Shown one piece after another: positions 1 through 8,392 of a stretch of 64,000 nucleotides of DNA. The DNA is from MGIIb-O5 sp036154155 (GTDB lineage: Archaea; Thermoplasmatota; Poseidoniia; Poseidoniales; Thalassarchaeaceae). The notes beneath the pieces are model-generated. The model was not told where the DNA came from. It worked only from the letters and a program-made list of their open reading frames with translations, and ran no database searches. The first letter of the stretch is position 1. Each line of letters begins with the position of its first letter. The position numbers were made by a program, and so were the translations under genes. The DNA lies in NCBI GenBank assembly GCA_036154155.1, contig JAYZLP010000012.1, positions 30,843 to 94,842 on the forward strand. The letters are read 5' to 3'.

Positions 1-65
1 GTGAGGGATGGCTGCCCACCCTCGCAGGCCAAGCACCTCTTGTCAGCAAGGTCTTCCATAGTCAT
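1..65 (-). CDS. Pterin-4a-carbinolamine dehydratase, 5' end only
   Basis: Only about the first 21 codons lie in the window; the gene runs off the left edge. The peptide begins MTMEDLADKRCLACEGGQ, which matches the usual start of pterin-4a-carbinolamine dehydratases (short lead, then C-x2-C-x-GG). The family dehydrates 4a-hydroxytetrahydropterin in the cytoplasm. The start at 65 is chosen because its ATG overlaps the TGA of the gene before it in an ATGA junction, implying translational coupling; an in-frame ATG at 59 is the alternative. The call rests on a short N-terminus, so it is good but not certain. It fits the other pterin genes near 17-18 kb. Confidence 0.68.
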   Translation of the reverse strand, partial: MTMEDLADKRCLACEGGQPSL

Positions 66-514
66 CCCCACAGATTGTTGTCCCGTCTTCCATCAGCCAT
101 CTGTTCAGCTTTCTCCTGCATCATGGAACGACGACGCATATCTTCCTTCTCGAATTTCATCATCTCCTTGTCCTCAAGGTAAGGAAGCCTCATGTGTGCG
201 AGTAGTCGAACTTCTACAATCACGTCTCTGGCTATTGACCTGAAGGAGCCACTCTCATCCATAATTTCTACAGCATTCCTGGTTGTCCCTAGTAACATTC
301 CTCTGACCCAGTTATCGGAGCCCTTGGGAAGGGCACGAGAATCAATCAATATCTCTAGGAGATCATCCTTCCTCAGGCCCGCCCTCCTTTCAGAAAGAGG
401 GCCATGGAAAACATCCTGAAGTTCATCCAAAGAAGGCGAACCGTGGGCTTCGTGAATTTTTCGAGCCCAATCTGGCAGACTGCTCTCCATGTCTCCTCCC
501 TCAATGTCTGGCAT
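62..514 (-). CDS. Conserved-looking hypothetical protein, 150 aa
   Basis: I do not recognise the family. The protein is soluble, charged and mostly helical, with no signal peptide, membrane segment or cysteine motif. The middle (about residues 47-110) has a hydrophobic pattern suggesting a small globular domain, and the last 35 residues are a very charged helix rich in K, E, R and M. Two starts have good Shine-Dalgarno-like sequences: ATG 514 (purine run GGAGGGG just upstream) and ATG 490 (GGGAGGAGA upstream). It is coupled to the downstream pterin dehydratase by a 4-nt overlap and lies divergent to the NOG1-like GTPase. Confidence 0.6.
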   Translation of the reverse strand: MPDIEGGDMESSLPDWARKIHEAHGSPSLDELQDVFHGPLSERRAGLRKDDLLEILIDSRALPKGSDNWVRGMLLGTTRNAVEIMDESGSFRSIARDVIVEVRLLAHMRLPYLEDKEMMKFEKEDMRRRSMMQEKAEQMADGRRDNNLWG

Positions 515-624
515 GCCCCTCCGTAGGGTATGTCATAGAAAAGGGGTGTGTTTCGATTATCGAATAATAATGCGAACTGCTCACTTGAAGAGGGATGGTT
601 ACCGCGAAGCGGCCGAGGGGTTAC

Positions 625-1662
625 ATGGCATCGGTAGAGTGGCGCAGGATTCCAACCGTCCTCAGGACCGATGAGATTCTGGATAAGGCGTTTAGACGCG
701 CCAGCAAGCAACCCGACACTGTAGAGGATCCAGACAAGTACCATAGGGTCCGTAAGCAGATGAACAAGATGGTGCAGTCTGCAGCTTCCGTTATCGACTC
801 AACGTTGATTGCATATGTGGAATTGTGGCCTAGCCTGAATGCCCTCTCGCCCTTTGATCAGGCATTAGTGGATGCGGCCGTAGGTAATGACGAATATAGG
901 AGGAGTTTGGGGACAATTCAGTGGGCGGCCGAAAGAGTCAGATCCATTGCTGGAGATACCCAGAGGAAGATTCTGAGGCTACGGGACGTTGATGGATTCC
1001 ATCAAGCCAGAAGGGCTGCTTATGGGAGATTCTCCTCAATTCTAGACCAGGTTTCCCCTGAGATAGAGTGGCTTGGAGCTGCGCGCGACACATTGAGGTC
1101 GCTCCCCTCGATCGATTCCATGGAGCCATGTATCGTGGTCGCCGGCTCTCCAAATGTCGGAAAATCAGCCCTAATAACGGCATTGTCCAGCGGCGAGCCT
1201 GAGGTCGCCGCGTACCCCTTTACGACTAAGCAGTTGCACTTGGGGCATTTCACACACAGGAGGAGAAAGTACCAGATGGTAGACACCCCGGGTCTTCTCG
1301 ACCGTCCAATGTCAGAAAGAAACAGCATAGAGATGCAAGCCATTGCGGCCTTGGAGAATGTGGGAGATGTGCTCCTCTTCCTCATTGACCCTACGGACTC
1401 AGCAACAACGCCCATTGAGGAACAGGAACATCTCCTGCAAGAGGTCAGGGGACTTATTTCCGAGAGGCCAATTCTAGTTGTTCACAGCAAGTCAGACCTC
1501 TATCAGTCGCCACCGGAGGGGACCACTCTGATGGTTAGCGCCGAGAGCGGGGAAGGGGTCGAGGAACTACGCTCCATACTGGTGGAGATGATAGCAGCAG
1601 ACGAGGTATTAGACCCACTAAATCTTCCAGAGAATTGGCCCAGAGAGGATACTCTGGAGTAA
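625..1662 (+). CDS. NOG1-like GTPase (Obg/TRAFAC class)
   Basis: A 345-aa protein of the archaeal NOG1 type; NOG1 acts in large ribosomal subunit assembly. An N-terminal helical domain (about residues 1-165) precedes a GTPase domain: G1 P-loop AGSPNVGKSA near residues 172-181, G3 DTPGLLDRP, G4-like HSKSD and G5-like SAESGEG. The G4 motif has S where NKxD proteins have N, an unusual but tolerated form. The start is placed at MASVEWRRIP because similarity-like sequence begins there and an upstream in-frame ATG at 595 adds only a basic, unlikely peptide. The eukaryotic C-terminal extension is absent, as expected in archaea. It is convergent with a small zinc-ribbon gene, the two stop codons abutting. 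Confidence 0.82.
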   Translation: MASVEWRRIPTVLRTDEILDKAFRRASKQPDTVEDPDKYHRVRKQMNKMVQSAASVIDSTLIAYVELWPSLNALSPFDQALVDAAVGNDEYRRSLGTIQWAAERVRSIAGDTQRKILRLRDVDGFHQARRAAYGRFSSILDQVSPEIEWLGAARDTLRSLPSIDSMEPCIVVAGSPNVGKSALITALSSGEPEVAAYPFTTKQLHLGHFTHRRRKYQMVDTPGLLDRPMSERNSIEMQAIAALENVGDVLLFLIDPTDSATTPIEEQEHLLQEVRGLISERPILVVHSKSDLYQSPPEGTTLMVSAESGEGVEELRSILVEMIAADEVLDPLNLPENWPREDTLE

Positions 1663-1782
1663 CTACTCTACGTGCCAGTTGTGTCCGCATACGGTGCAAT
1701 AGAGATTGAAACCGCCTATGGAAACAGGTAGCCCGCCCACGTCAATCTTGGATCCGCATCCCGGGCACTTCTCTGCGGCCAT
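1663..1782 (-). CDS. Small zinc-ribbon protein, 39 aa
   Basis: A very short reading frame with two CxxC knuckles, CPGCG near residues 6-10 and CTVCGH near 29-34, which together form a one-domain zinc ribbon. Between them is a short G-rich strand segment, and the protein ends in NWHVE. The regular spacing of the four cysteines and its place at the end of a same-strand run (46 nt after the membrane protein gene) argue that it is real. Function unknown; such ribbons often bind RNA or partner proteins. The stop abuts the stop of the NOG1-like gene on the other strand. Confidence 0.6.
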   Translation of the reverse strand: MAAEKCPGCGSKIDVGGLPVSIGGFNLYCTVCGHNWHVE

Positions 1783-1827
1783 GCGTGTCCCACTATGATT
1801 CAGTTATTCAAGGAAACTGTGCATTAG

Positions 1828-2412
1828 TCAGGAGTCCCTGAACTTCTTCCATAGGCTCTTGATTGGAAAAGCCATCTCACCTGCGCCCGCCAGTAACATG
1901 ACGCCCACGCCTGCAAGGACAATTTCTACAAATGAGGAGAGGTGAACTTCAGTATTTATCGTGACAATCTGCTCATCGAGGGTGGACCCGTCCTTTCCAG
2001 CCGTAACAAAGCGATAATTGCCGGGCTTCAAAGTGAATTCGAAATCTCCGTCGTCCGAGTTCGGGCCTCCTGCTTCGTACTCGAAGTCCTCGGACGTGCA
2101 CGAAGTTAAGCCATTGGAATCAGGAGGGCAATCTTCTGCATATTTCGCATCAACAACCCCAATCCAACTTCTATCGGGTTCGTCCCACTGGATTTCAAGT
2201 TGGATGTCAAGGAGAAAGAATGACGCTGGAACATCGAGGTTTTCTGTTGTCATGCCGACTAGGCACCCAACTGAGTCGTCAGTGCAGGGAACTATTGGTA
2301 CATCTGTCCTAGACTCATCTAAACCAACCCCAAGAAGGCTACCTAGGACCAATAACACGCACACTGAGCCAACGGCCCCGGGGAGAACAGATAGGATCCT
2401 TACCATGTTCAT
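1828..2412 (-). CDS. Two-TM protein with an external domain, 194 aa
   Basis: Not recognised. An N-terminal hydrophobic helix (about residues 8-30) and a C-terminal one (about 158-182) flank an acidic domain containing four or more cysteines, probably extracytoplasmic. The short tail KSLWKKFRDS is basic, consistent with a cytoplasmic end. The domain has the look of a small beta-sandwich (FEFTLKPGNYRFVTAG), a pattern seen in carbohydrate- or peptide-binding folds, but no family is claimed. It follows the DUF2116-like gene by 20 nt and precedes the 39-aa zinc ribbon, so the four genes from pyrH onward look like one operon. Confidence 0.6.
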   Translation of the reverse strand: MNMVRILSVLPGAVGSVCVLLVLGSLLGVGLDESRTDVPIVPCTDDSVGCLVGMTTENLDVPASFFLLDIQLEIQWDEPDRSWIGVVDAKYAEDCPPDSNGLTSCTSEDFEYEAGGPNSDDGDFEFTLKPGNYRFVTAGKDGSTLDEQIVTINTEVHLSSFVEIVLAGVGVMLLAGAGEMAFPIKSLWKKFRDS

Positions 2413-2431
2413 ATCATCACTCCGGAATAAA

Positions 2432-2767
2432 TCAAACGGCCCCTCCGGCCAACTGCAGCATCAGCAGAATGATTGCGATACCAGGGAAAAGGTACATCAT
2501 TATCGTCAACCTCTTTCTAGAGCTCTCCCTTTTCTCATTCTTCTCTATACATGCAGACTCTGAGCAGACTGCTGGATCACTATCCATTGAAATTGGCGAC
2601 CAGCAGACCACACAATGGCGATGCGGTTCTATAGCCATCGAGCTGTTTGCCCTCTTCCTTTTCTCATCTTGCCTACGCTTCGAGGCAGCATCCCTAGCTT
2701 CCTGCGCGGTCCTTCTGGCAGCCTTGGCTATCCTGTCTGTCCTGCTCAAGGATTCACGCCCCTTCAA
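2432..2767 (-). CDS. DUF2116-like zinc-ribbon membrane protein, 111 aa
   Basis: A small archaeal protein with three parts: a strongly basic/charged N-terminal helix (residues 1-43), a zinc-binding centre HCVVCW...CSESAC (about residues 51-73), and a single C-terminal membrane helix (about 88-108). This arrangement matches the DUF2116 family (zinc ribbon plus C-terminal anchor), whose role is unknown. The start is TTG at 2767, which lies inside the end of pyrH (14-nt overlap); an internal ATG at residue 44 would keep only the zinc and membrane parts. The ribbon is expected on the cytoplasmic side of a tail-anchored protein. Confidence 0.65.
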   Translation of the reverse strand: MKGRESLSRTDRIAKAARRTAQEARDAASKRRQDEKRKRANSSMAIEPHRHCVVCWSPISMDSDPAVCSESACIEKNEKRESSRKRLTIMMYLFPGIAIILLMLQLAGGAV

Positions 2768-3458
2768 CTAACGTCCCTTCAAAATCGTCGCCTATAATTG
2801 CAGCACGAATCAGCCCCACGTTTCTTCCATCAAGAATGTTCAGAGTCATACCTGCATCTCTAGCCTCAGAGACTCCCACTGGATCGACAATCTGGGAGGC
2901 CCCTGCCCTAGAGTGCTCGGCGGGACCGACAATTTCCTGCAGCTGCCCGAGTGTGAGCAGGTCATGAGGCTCAGCATCAGGATTGGTTCGGGGATCATCG
3001 TCGTAGACCTTGGGGACATTTGTTGCTATTATGCACCTGTCGGCACCAGAAGCAACGGCAAAACGAATCGCTACTGCGTCAGTAGTGTGACCAGGGGTTG
3101 TCCCTCCCATGACAACTACGGGCCTCTCTTCAAGAAGCAATACAGCTTCATCGACTCTGGAAGGAATGGTTCCAGAGACCGAAACACCGGCATCTGAAAG
3201 GGCCTCTCTTACAATGGTTGCATTCAGCCTAGTGGCGGCAATTCCAATCTTGTCCAGATGACCTTCATTGTCTATTAGTGGCCTAGCTAATTCAATACCC
3301 TCTCTGGCGGGAGCTCCTCCGCCGACCACAATCCCGATCCTGTCATCCATTGAAACCCTGTCTCTGATCACAGATACTAGCCCTTCGAGCCAAGCGTGAC
3401 GCTCCTCTATTTCGGGCCTAAGGAGGCTGCCTCCGATAGCTGCGATAACCGTCGCCAT
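2754..3458 (-). CDS. pyrH: UMP kinase, archaeal type
   Basis: A 234-aa amino-acid-kinase-fold enzyme that phosphorylates UMP to UDP with ATP in pyrimidine nucleotide synthesis. Features seen: N-terminal strand and glycine loop IAAIGGSLL, a second glycine loop IGIVVGGGAPARE (about residues 42-54), VVVMGGTTPGHTTDAVA (about 115-131), and the uridylate-kinase motif ATNVPKVYDDDPR (about 145-157). The length fits archaeal PyrH, which is shorter than most aspartokinases. ATG 3458 is likely the start of a leaderless or near-leaderless message and is divergent to prf1. It is the first gene of a run with the DUF2116-like protein and two further small proteins. Confidence 0.88.
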   Translation of the reverse strand: MATVIAAIGGSLLRPEIEERHAWLEGLVSVIRDRVSMDDRIGIVVGGGAPAREGIELARPLIDNEGHLDKIGIAATRLNATIVREALSDAGVSVSGTIPSRVDEAVLLLEERPVVVMGGTTPGHTTDAVAIRFAVASGADRCIIATNVPKVYDDDPRTNPDAEPHDLLTLGQLQEIVGPAEHSRAGASQIVDPVGVSEARDAGMTLNILDGRNVGLIRAAIIGDDFEGTLVEGA

Positions 3459-3555
3459 CGACTAATGGGCCGGGACGCCCCCTTTCAATGCCTATGCCCA
3501 ACCATCGTCTAAGGGTTGAAATGCTGCCCCTCCGGCCTTCCGCAGGAGGGAAGGT

Positions 3556-4803
3556 ATGTCTGACGAGCTTGAGCTTCAGCAACGCAGACTCAGACTGAAG
3601 AAGGCGGTAGAAGACTTGTCCTCGATGAAGGGTATGGGCACCGAACTAGTTTCATTGGTCATTCCCCCTGATAAAATGATTAGCGACGTCCGCCATCAAT
3701 TAGGAAACGAGGCCGGACAGGCCGCCAATATCAAATCCAAGTCGACCAGGAAGCACGTTTCCGACGCTATTGAATCTGCAATGGCTTCACTGAACAGGTA
3801 CAAAACCCCCGGAGAAAGGGGATTGGCGTTGTTCGTTGGGTACGTTATAGTCGGCAACAACAAGACAAGGCTCGTAAATGTGGTAATCGATGATCCACCA
3901 GAGCCATTCGGCTCTTACAGATACAGGTGCGGTTCCACATTCGAGGTAAGCCAACTCGAAGAAATGCTGATCGATAGGACCGCTTACGGTTTGTTTGTAA
4001 TAGATCGTTCAGAGTCAGCATATGGGCTTGCCAGTGGGAAGAGATTACATTGCCAGGAGCACGTGACTTCCCTAGTACCCTCTAAACACGGGAGAGGGGG
4101 CCAGTCCGCTCAGAGATTCGAGAGGCTAATTGAGGAAGCGGCTGATAAATTCTTCAAGAAGTCTGCTGAGAGAGCCAGCGCTTACTGGCTACCAATGATC
4201 GAGGATCTCAAAGGAATAATCATCGGAGGCCCTGGTGCAACAAAGGATTATGTTGTCAAGAACGACTACTTTCATCATGAAATAAAGAAGCTCATCAGGG
4301 AGCCATTCTTCGATGTAGGGTACTCCAACGAGAGTGGCCTAAGGGAGCTTATTCAGCGTGCTGGGGGGTTGATGGACCAGATTGAATTGGATACCGAGAG
4401 GAAGCTGGTCGACTCCTTCCTCAGGGAAGTTATGCAGGCCCATCCAAAGGCGACATACGGCGAGGTGATGATCAGAACGGCCTTGGAACAAGGAGCCGTC
4501 GACAGGCTACTCCTGTCCGAGAATATCACCAAGAGGAGGGTTTTCTGGTTTTGCAAGAATTGTGGGAATGAGTGGGAACAGACGCAAAAGAGCCGCTCCG
4601 AGGTTCCAGATTGTAACTCTTGTTCCGCCGAGGATGTCAGAGAGGATCAAGAAAGATCAATGGACTTGATTGACGAACTAACCCTTCTAGCGGGGCATAC
4701 ATCAGCATCAGTCACACTCGTCTCCATGGATACTGAGGAGGGAGCCACACTGTACGATGCCTTCGGAGGAATAGCAGCTCTTCTACGGTATCCAATATCC
4801 TGA
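3556..4803 (+). CDS. prf1: Peptide chain release factor aRF1
   Basis: A 415-aa archaeal class I release factor that reads all three stop codons and triggers peptide release. Domain 1 holds the stop-recognition NIKS motif (AANIKSKSTRKHV, about residues 56-68). Domain 2 holds the peptidyl-transferase GGQ motif (SKHGRGGQSAQRF, about residues 176-188). Domain 3 contains a C-x2-C...C-x2-C mini zinc ribbon (CKNC, about residues 333-336, and CNSC, about 354-357). The ATG is preceded by a purine-rich AGGAGGGAAGG stretch, a good ribosome binding site. argS follows 9 nt after the stop, so the two translation genes are probably co-transcribed. Confidence 0.93.
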   Translation: MSDELELQQRRLRLKKAVEDLSSMKGMGTELVSLVIPPDKMISDVRHQLGNEAGQAANIKSKSTRKHVSDAIESAMASLNRYKTPGERGLALFVGYVIVGNNKTRLVNVVIDDPPEPFGSYRYRCGSTFEVSQLEEMLIDRTAYGLFVIDRSESAYGLASGKRLHCQEHVTSLVPSKHGRGGQSAQRFERLIEEAADKFFKKSAERASAYWLPMIEDLKGIIIGGPGATKDYVVKNDYFHHEIKKLIREPFFDVGYSNESGLRELIQRAGGLMDQIELDTERKLVDSFLREVMQAHPKATYGEVMIRTALEQGAVDRLLLSENITKRRVFWFCKNCGNEWEQTQKSRSEVPDCNSCSAEDVREDQERSMDLIDELTLLAGHTSASVTLVSMDTEEGATLYDAFGGIAALLRYPIS

Positions 4804-4812
4804 GGTGATTGA

Positions 4813-6555
4813 ATGAGGCAACTAATCAGCGAGGTACTTCCCCTCATGGAACCACATCTCCTTTCACTTGGCCTAGAGGAAGGAACTTGGGAGGGTTTAG
4901 TGGGCCCATCAACAGTTGGCGGTTCGTTGGCAGACGTCGCCATGCCCTGTCACTCACTATCTCCCGTGCTGAAGAAGAGCCCCGCTGATATAGCCGGTGA
5001 GATTTCTTCTGCAATTTCTCACAGTCTCATTGGAATTGCCGAGGTCTCTTCTCTGAATGGATTCGTGAATCTCTCAGCCACTGAGTCATGGCTATCAGCA
5101 AGGGTCGAGGTTTTGACGACGGATCCAAGGATGGGCGTATCGCTAGACGAGCCCAGGGTAATCGCCGTTGACTATTCGGCTCCAAATGTTGCCAAGGAAA
5201 TGCATGTTGGCCACCTCAGGTCAACAGTAATTGGTGATGCAATAGTGAGGATGTTGGAATTCAAGGGGCACACTGTCCACAGGGAAAATCACGTTGGTGA
5301 CTGGGGGACTCCTTTTGGGATGTTAATTGAGCACCTTCTTGACATCGGAGAAGGCAATGTCGCCGGTGAAAAAGGGATTTCAGATTTCGATTTGTTCTAT
5401 AAGGAGGCAAGGACGAAGTTCGATGAAGATTCGGAATTTGCAGAGAGGGCAAGGTCCAGGGTGGTAATGTTGCAAAGTGAGGAGGAAGAGACTCTCAGGC
5501 TTTGGCGAATTCTCGTGGATGTATCGACAAATTACTTCAATGATGTTTACTCGATGTTAGGGGTCCTTCTTACTGATGACGACCTCATGGGGGAGTCCGC
5601 ATATAGGCATTTATTGCCAAACGTCGTTGAACGATTGTCGGAAACTGGAATGCTCCAGAATAGCGAAGGGGCAGACGTGGTCTTTCTCGGCGGGAAGTGG
5701 CTCAACCGTGATGGTGAACCATTCCCCGTGATGATCAGGAAGGCAGATGGAGGGTTCAATTACTCAACATCAGATCTCGCATGCATTATCGACAGAGTCG
5801 AGAGGATTGGTTGCGACGAACTTCTGTATGTTGTCGGGACTCCTCAGAAACAACATTTCGAGATGGTTTTCGAGGTCGCCACAAAGGCCGGATTCATGGA
5901 CCATTCTCACCGTGCCGTGCATGTGAACTTTGGTTCAGTGCTGGATTCTAGTGGCCAGATGCTGAAGAGTAGGAAGGGCCAGACTGTGAAGCTGGTGGAT
6001 CTTCTCAGAGAGGCAGTATCGAGGGCAGAGTCATCAATTTCCGAGAAGAATCCCGGTCTCAGTGGGGACGAGAGGGAGATTGCAGCTAGGATGATTGGCA
6101 TTGGCGCTGTGAAATATTCCGACCTGTCTTCAGACAGAACCAAGGACTATGTCTTCGATTGGGACAGGATGCTTTCATTCGAGGGCAATACTGCACCTTA
6201 TCTCCAGTATGCCCACGCAAGAATCTGCAGCATATTCTCACGTTCTGGAATTGGAAGGGAATCAGTCCAAGAGTCCCAGATTAACTTAGGAACTCCAGAG
6301 GAGGTGAATTTGGCGAAAACCTTGGTACTCTTCTCAGAGGCAGTTGATTATTCAGCTGCCGGACTTTATCCCCACAGGCTTTGTACGCACCTGCACTCGA
6401 TTGCTTCCTCATTCGCTTCGTTCTATGAGGTGTGCCTTGTATTGGATGAAGACGACGAAGTCAAATCAAGTAGGCTAGCGATGTGTGATTTAACCGCTAG
6501 GGCGTTGTCTCTGGGATTGGGCCTACTGGGGATAGATTGTCCTGAGAGAATGTGA
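4813..6555 (+). CDS. argS: Arginyl-tRNA synthetase
   Basis: A 580-aa class Ia synthetase that charges tRNA-Arg with arginine. The N-terminal Add-1-type tRNA-binding domain (about residues 1-115) leads into the catalytic Rossmann fold with the HIGH-type signature HVGHLR (about 131-136). The KMSK loop is present in a degenerate form, LKSRKGQTVKL (about 386-396), as is normal for many ArgRS proteins. The C-terminal all-helical DALR anticodon-binding domain includes APYLQYAHARI (about 460-470). Length is usual for the family. It follows prf1 and ends 3 nt before the convergent M28 peptidase gene. Confidence 0.93.
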   Translation: MRQLISEVLPLMEPHLLSLGLEEGTWEGLVGPSTVGGSLADVAMPCHSLSPVLKKSPADIAGEISSAISHSLIGIAEVSSLNGFVNLSATESWLSARVEVLTTDPRMGVSLDEPRVIAVDYSAPNVAKEMHVGHLRSTVIGDAIVRMLEFKGHTVHRENHVGDWGTPFGMLIEHLLDIGEGNVAGEKGISDFDLFYKEARTKFDEDSEFAERARSRVVMLQSEEEETLRLWRILVDVSTNYFNDVYSMLGVLLTDDDLMGESAYRHLLPNVVERLSETGMLQNSEGADVVFLGGKWLNRDGEPFPVMIRKADGGFNYSTSDLACIIDRVERIGCDELLYVVGTPQKQHFEMVFEVATKAGFMDHSHRAVHVNFGSVLDSSGQMLKSRKGQTVKLVDLLREAVSRAESSISEKNPGLSGDEREIAARMIGIGAVKYSDLSSDRTKDYVFDWDRMLSFEGNTAPYLQYAHARICSIFSRSGIGRESVQESQINLGTPEEVNLAKTLVLFSEAVDYSAAGLYPHRLCTHLHSIASSFASFYEVCLVLDEDDEVKSSRLAMCDLTARALSLGLGLLGIDCPERM

Positions 6556-6558
6556 GTA

Positions 6559-8361
6559 CTAGGCCTCGCCATATGAGAGGTATCTCACTAACGATCCAAA
6601 AATTACCCCCGAAACAACCAAACTCTCCTCATTGAACCTGTCCATCCTATCTAGGTATGTGTGATATTCCGTAGAACCGGAACCATAGCACACAATCGCA
6701 TTCCCGTATTCCATGCCATCGTCGGGCTCGTTATCAATCTCGTAAACGAATGGCGCATGATCCGAATTATATGGCATCCCGCTTGAATCAATGTCTCTGA
6801 TGTTGATGGCATATTTTGATGAAAGTTCAGGAAACGACTCAGAGAAGGCCTTGGAAATCCCCCTCAATGACTCGACATCAGACTTACTGTTCCCGAACAT
6901 GGTCAAACCGGTGTTCCTCTCAAGATCGACGTGATTCATGTCTAGGTTCACATACAGCCTGAGGTTCTCTCCAAGCATAGTTCTGTACTTGTCCACCCAC
7001 TCTTTGGATCCCCAGAGGCCTTCCTCCTCTCCTCCCCACGTGCAGAAATATAGGGTATGCTCTGGCTCTCCAAGTTGAGACTCAAGTATCCCAAACTGTC
7101 GAGCAATCTCCTGCAGTGTGGCGACTCCTGAGGTATCGTCCACAGCACCAGGTCCATTGTAGACTGTGTCATGGTGAGCACCCATCACTATGGCCGATTC
7201 GGTCTTGCCTTGGATGACTCCACAAGGGACACGTATGGTCGCCACCCCTTGATTATCAACATCTGTCATCATACCCAACCTTCCGTCCCCATTTATCACC
7301 ATGTCAACAATTGTTTCTCCGACACTCTTTGAGACCATGATGAACCCGAAACTGTCTGGAATGAAATCGAATTGGCTTTTGTCTACCGATTTGAAGTATG
7401 GTACGCAATCGCCCATGACCAAATCATCACAGTTCTGTTTAGCGTTAATTGTAATCATACTGTATACGTCATTTTCTATGGCCCGCTGAAGTAATGCAGT
7501 ATTCCCATCTGTCCCTTCTTCGAGCCACACCATTGCTATTTTGCTTGCTGCGGAACCCCAATCAGCCTCTGAACTCCCATTGCCCAAGTCGATGATTTCC
7601 ATGTTCTCGACATGACTCACCGATGCCGAGCCGCTGTATCCTTGGATGACGAATTCTTCTCTATGAGTGAAATATGTAACTTCCCTATTCACATCCGCTC
7701 CCGAACAGGGTGTGGGCCCGCCTATCAGCCCCCCAATATCCCCGGGCACGCAAATAGACAATATCGGCTCCTCGCCAATAACAAACATTGGAACTTCGAA
7801 CTCATCCATTGTCGTAGGTATCCCCGCCGAAGTAAAGTTATTTTTTATTGATTCAGCAGCATTCAGCTCTTCTACAGTGCCTGACATTCTCCCCTCCCAT
7901 TCAGGATGGCCAAGATCAACAAGAGATTGTGCATATTCCCTGACTTGGCTCTGATCGAATTCAATAAGCCTGTATTCTGGCTCTCCCTGGATCCACTCAA
8001 TAATATCGTCTCCGTAGAGGAGAGCCCCTCCGGCACCGCCAACCATCAAAACCGCTGCAACCGCGAGAACCTGCACGGGCATCTCGCGAATTCTCCCTAT
8101 TCTTTTACGCACATTTTCAGGCGAGTTGTAATAGAGAATCTTCCTCAATATCCCCTCATTTTGCGTAGATTCAGCCTCGACGACTATTTCCGCATCAATG
8201 ACTTCGCTTTCTAGCATCCTCTCCACGAGTTCTGATTTGTTACCAGAAACTGGCAAACCCCTCGATTTCAGAGCTTCTTTGAGTTCTGAAACGGTAAGCT
8301 CCGACCAATCAGAATCATCTCCCATCGGGAAATTACGACCACTCTTGACTATTGAACCCAT
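6559..8361 (-). CDS. Membrane-anchored M28 metallopeptidase with N-terminal SAP domain
   Basis: A 600-aa protein with an unusual layout. Residues about 18-53 form a SAP motif (ELTVSELKEALKSRGLPVSG), normally a nucleic-acid-binding helix-extended-loop-helix. One membrane helix (about 96-116) follows, then a large outside part containing an M28 aminopeptidase domain. Zinc and catalytic residues are visible: H in MGAHHDTV, D in AVDDTSG, the EE pair in GGEEEGLWG, D in VNLDMNH and H in NSDHAPF. By family precedent it removes N-terminal residues from peptides outside the cell. The region between helix and catalytic core carries a PA-like insert with several cysteines. ATG 8361 is preferred because a TATA-like box lies about 28 nt upstream; ATG 8325 is possible. 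Confidence 0.82.
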   Translation of the reverse strand: MGSIVKSGRNFPMGDDSDWSELTVSELKEALKSRGLPVSGNKSELVERMLESEVIDAEIVVEAESTQNEGILRKILYYNSPENVRKRIGRIREMPVQVLAVAAVLMVGGAGGALLYGDDIIEWIQGEPEYRLIEFDQSQVREYAQSLVDLGHPEWEGRMSGTVEELNAAESIKNNFTSAGIPTTMDEFEVPMFVIGEEPILSICVPGDIGGLIGGPTPCSGADVNREVTYFTHREEFVIQGYSGSASVSHVENMEIIDLGNGSSEADWGSAASKIAMVWLEEGTDGNTALLQRAIENDVYSMITINAKQNCDDLVMGDCVPYFKSVDKSQFDFIPDSFGFIMVSKSVGETIVDMVINGDGRLGMMTDVDNQGVATIRVPCGVIQGKTESAIVMGAHHDTVYNGPGAVDDTSGVATLQEIARQFGILESQLGEPEHTLYFCTWGGEEEGLWGSKEWVDKYRTMLGENLRLYVNLDMNHVDLERNTGLTMFGNSKSDVESLRGISKAFSESFPELSSKYAINIRDIDSSGMPYNSDHAPFVYEIDNEPDDGMEYGNAIVCYGSGSTEYHTYLDRMDRFNEESLVVSGVIFGSLVRYLSYGEA

Positions 8362-8386
8362 TTGGAAAACGATTCCCTAGGTGACG

Positions 8387-8392
8387 TTTAAT
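8387..8392 (-). promoter_or_regulatory. TATA-like box for the M28 peptidase gene
   Basis: On the minus strand ATTAAA is centred about 28 nt before ATG 8361, the spacing expected for a leaderless archaeal transcript. It overlaps the last codons of ubiX, so the peptidase gene can be expressed separately from the upstream metabolic genes on the same strand. Confidence 0.45.
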
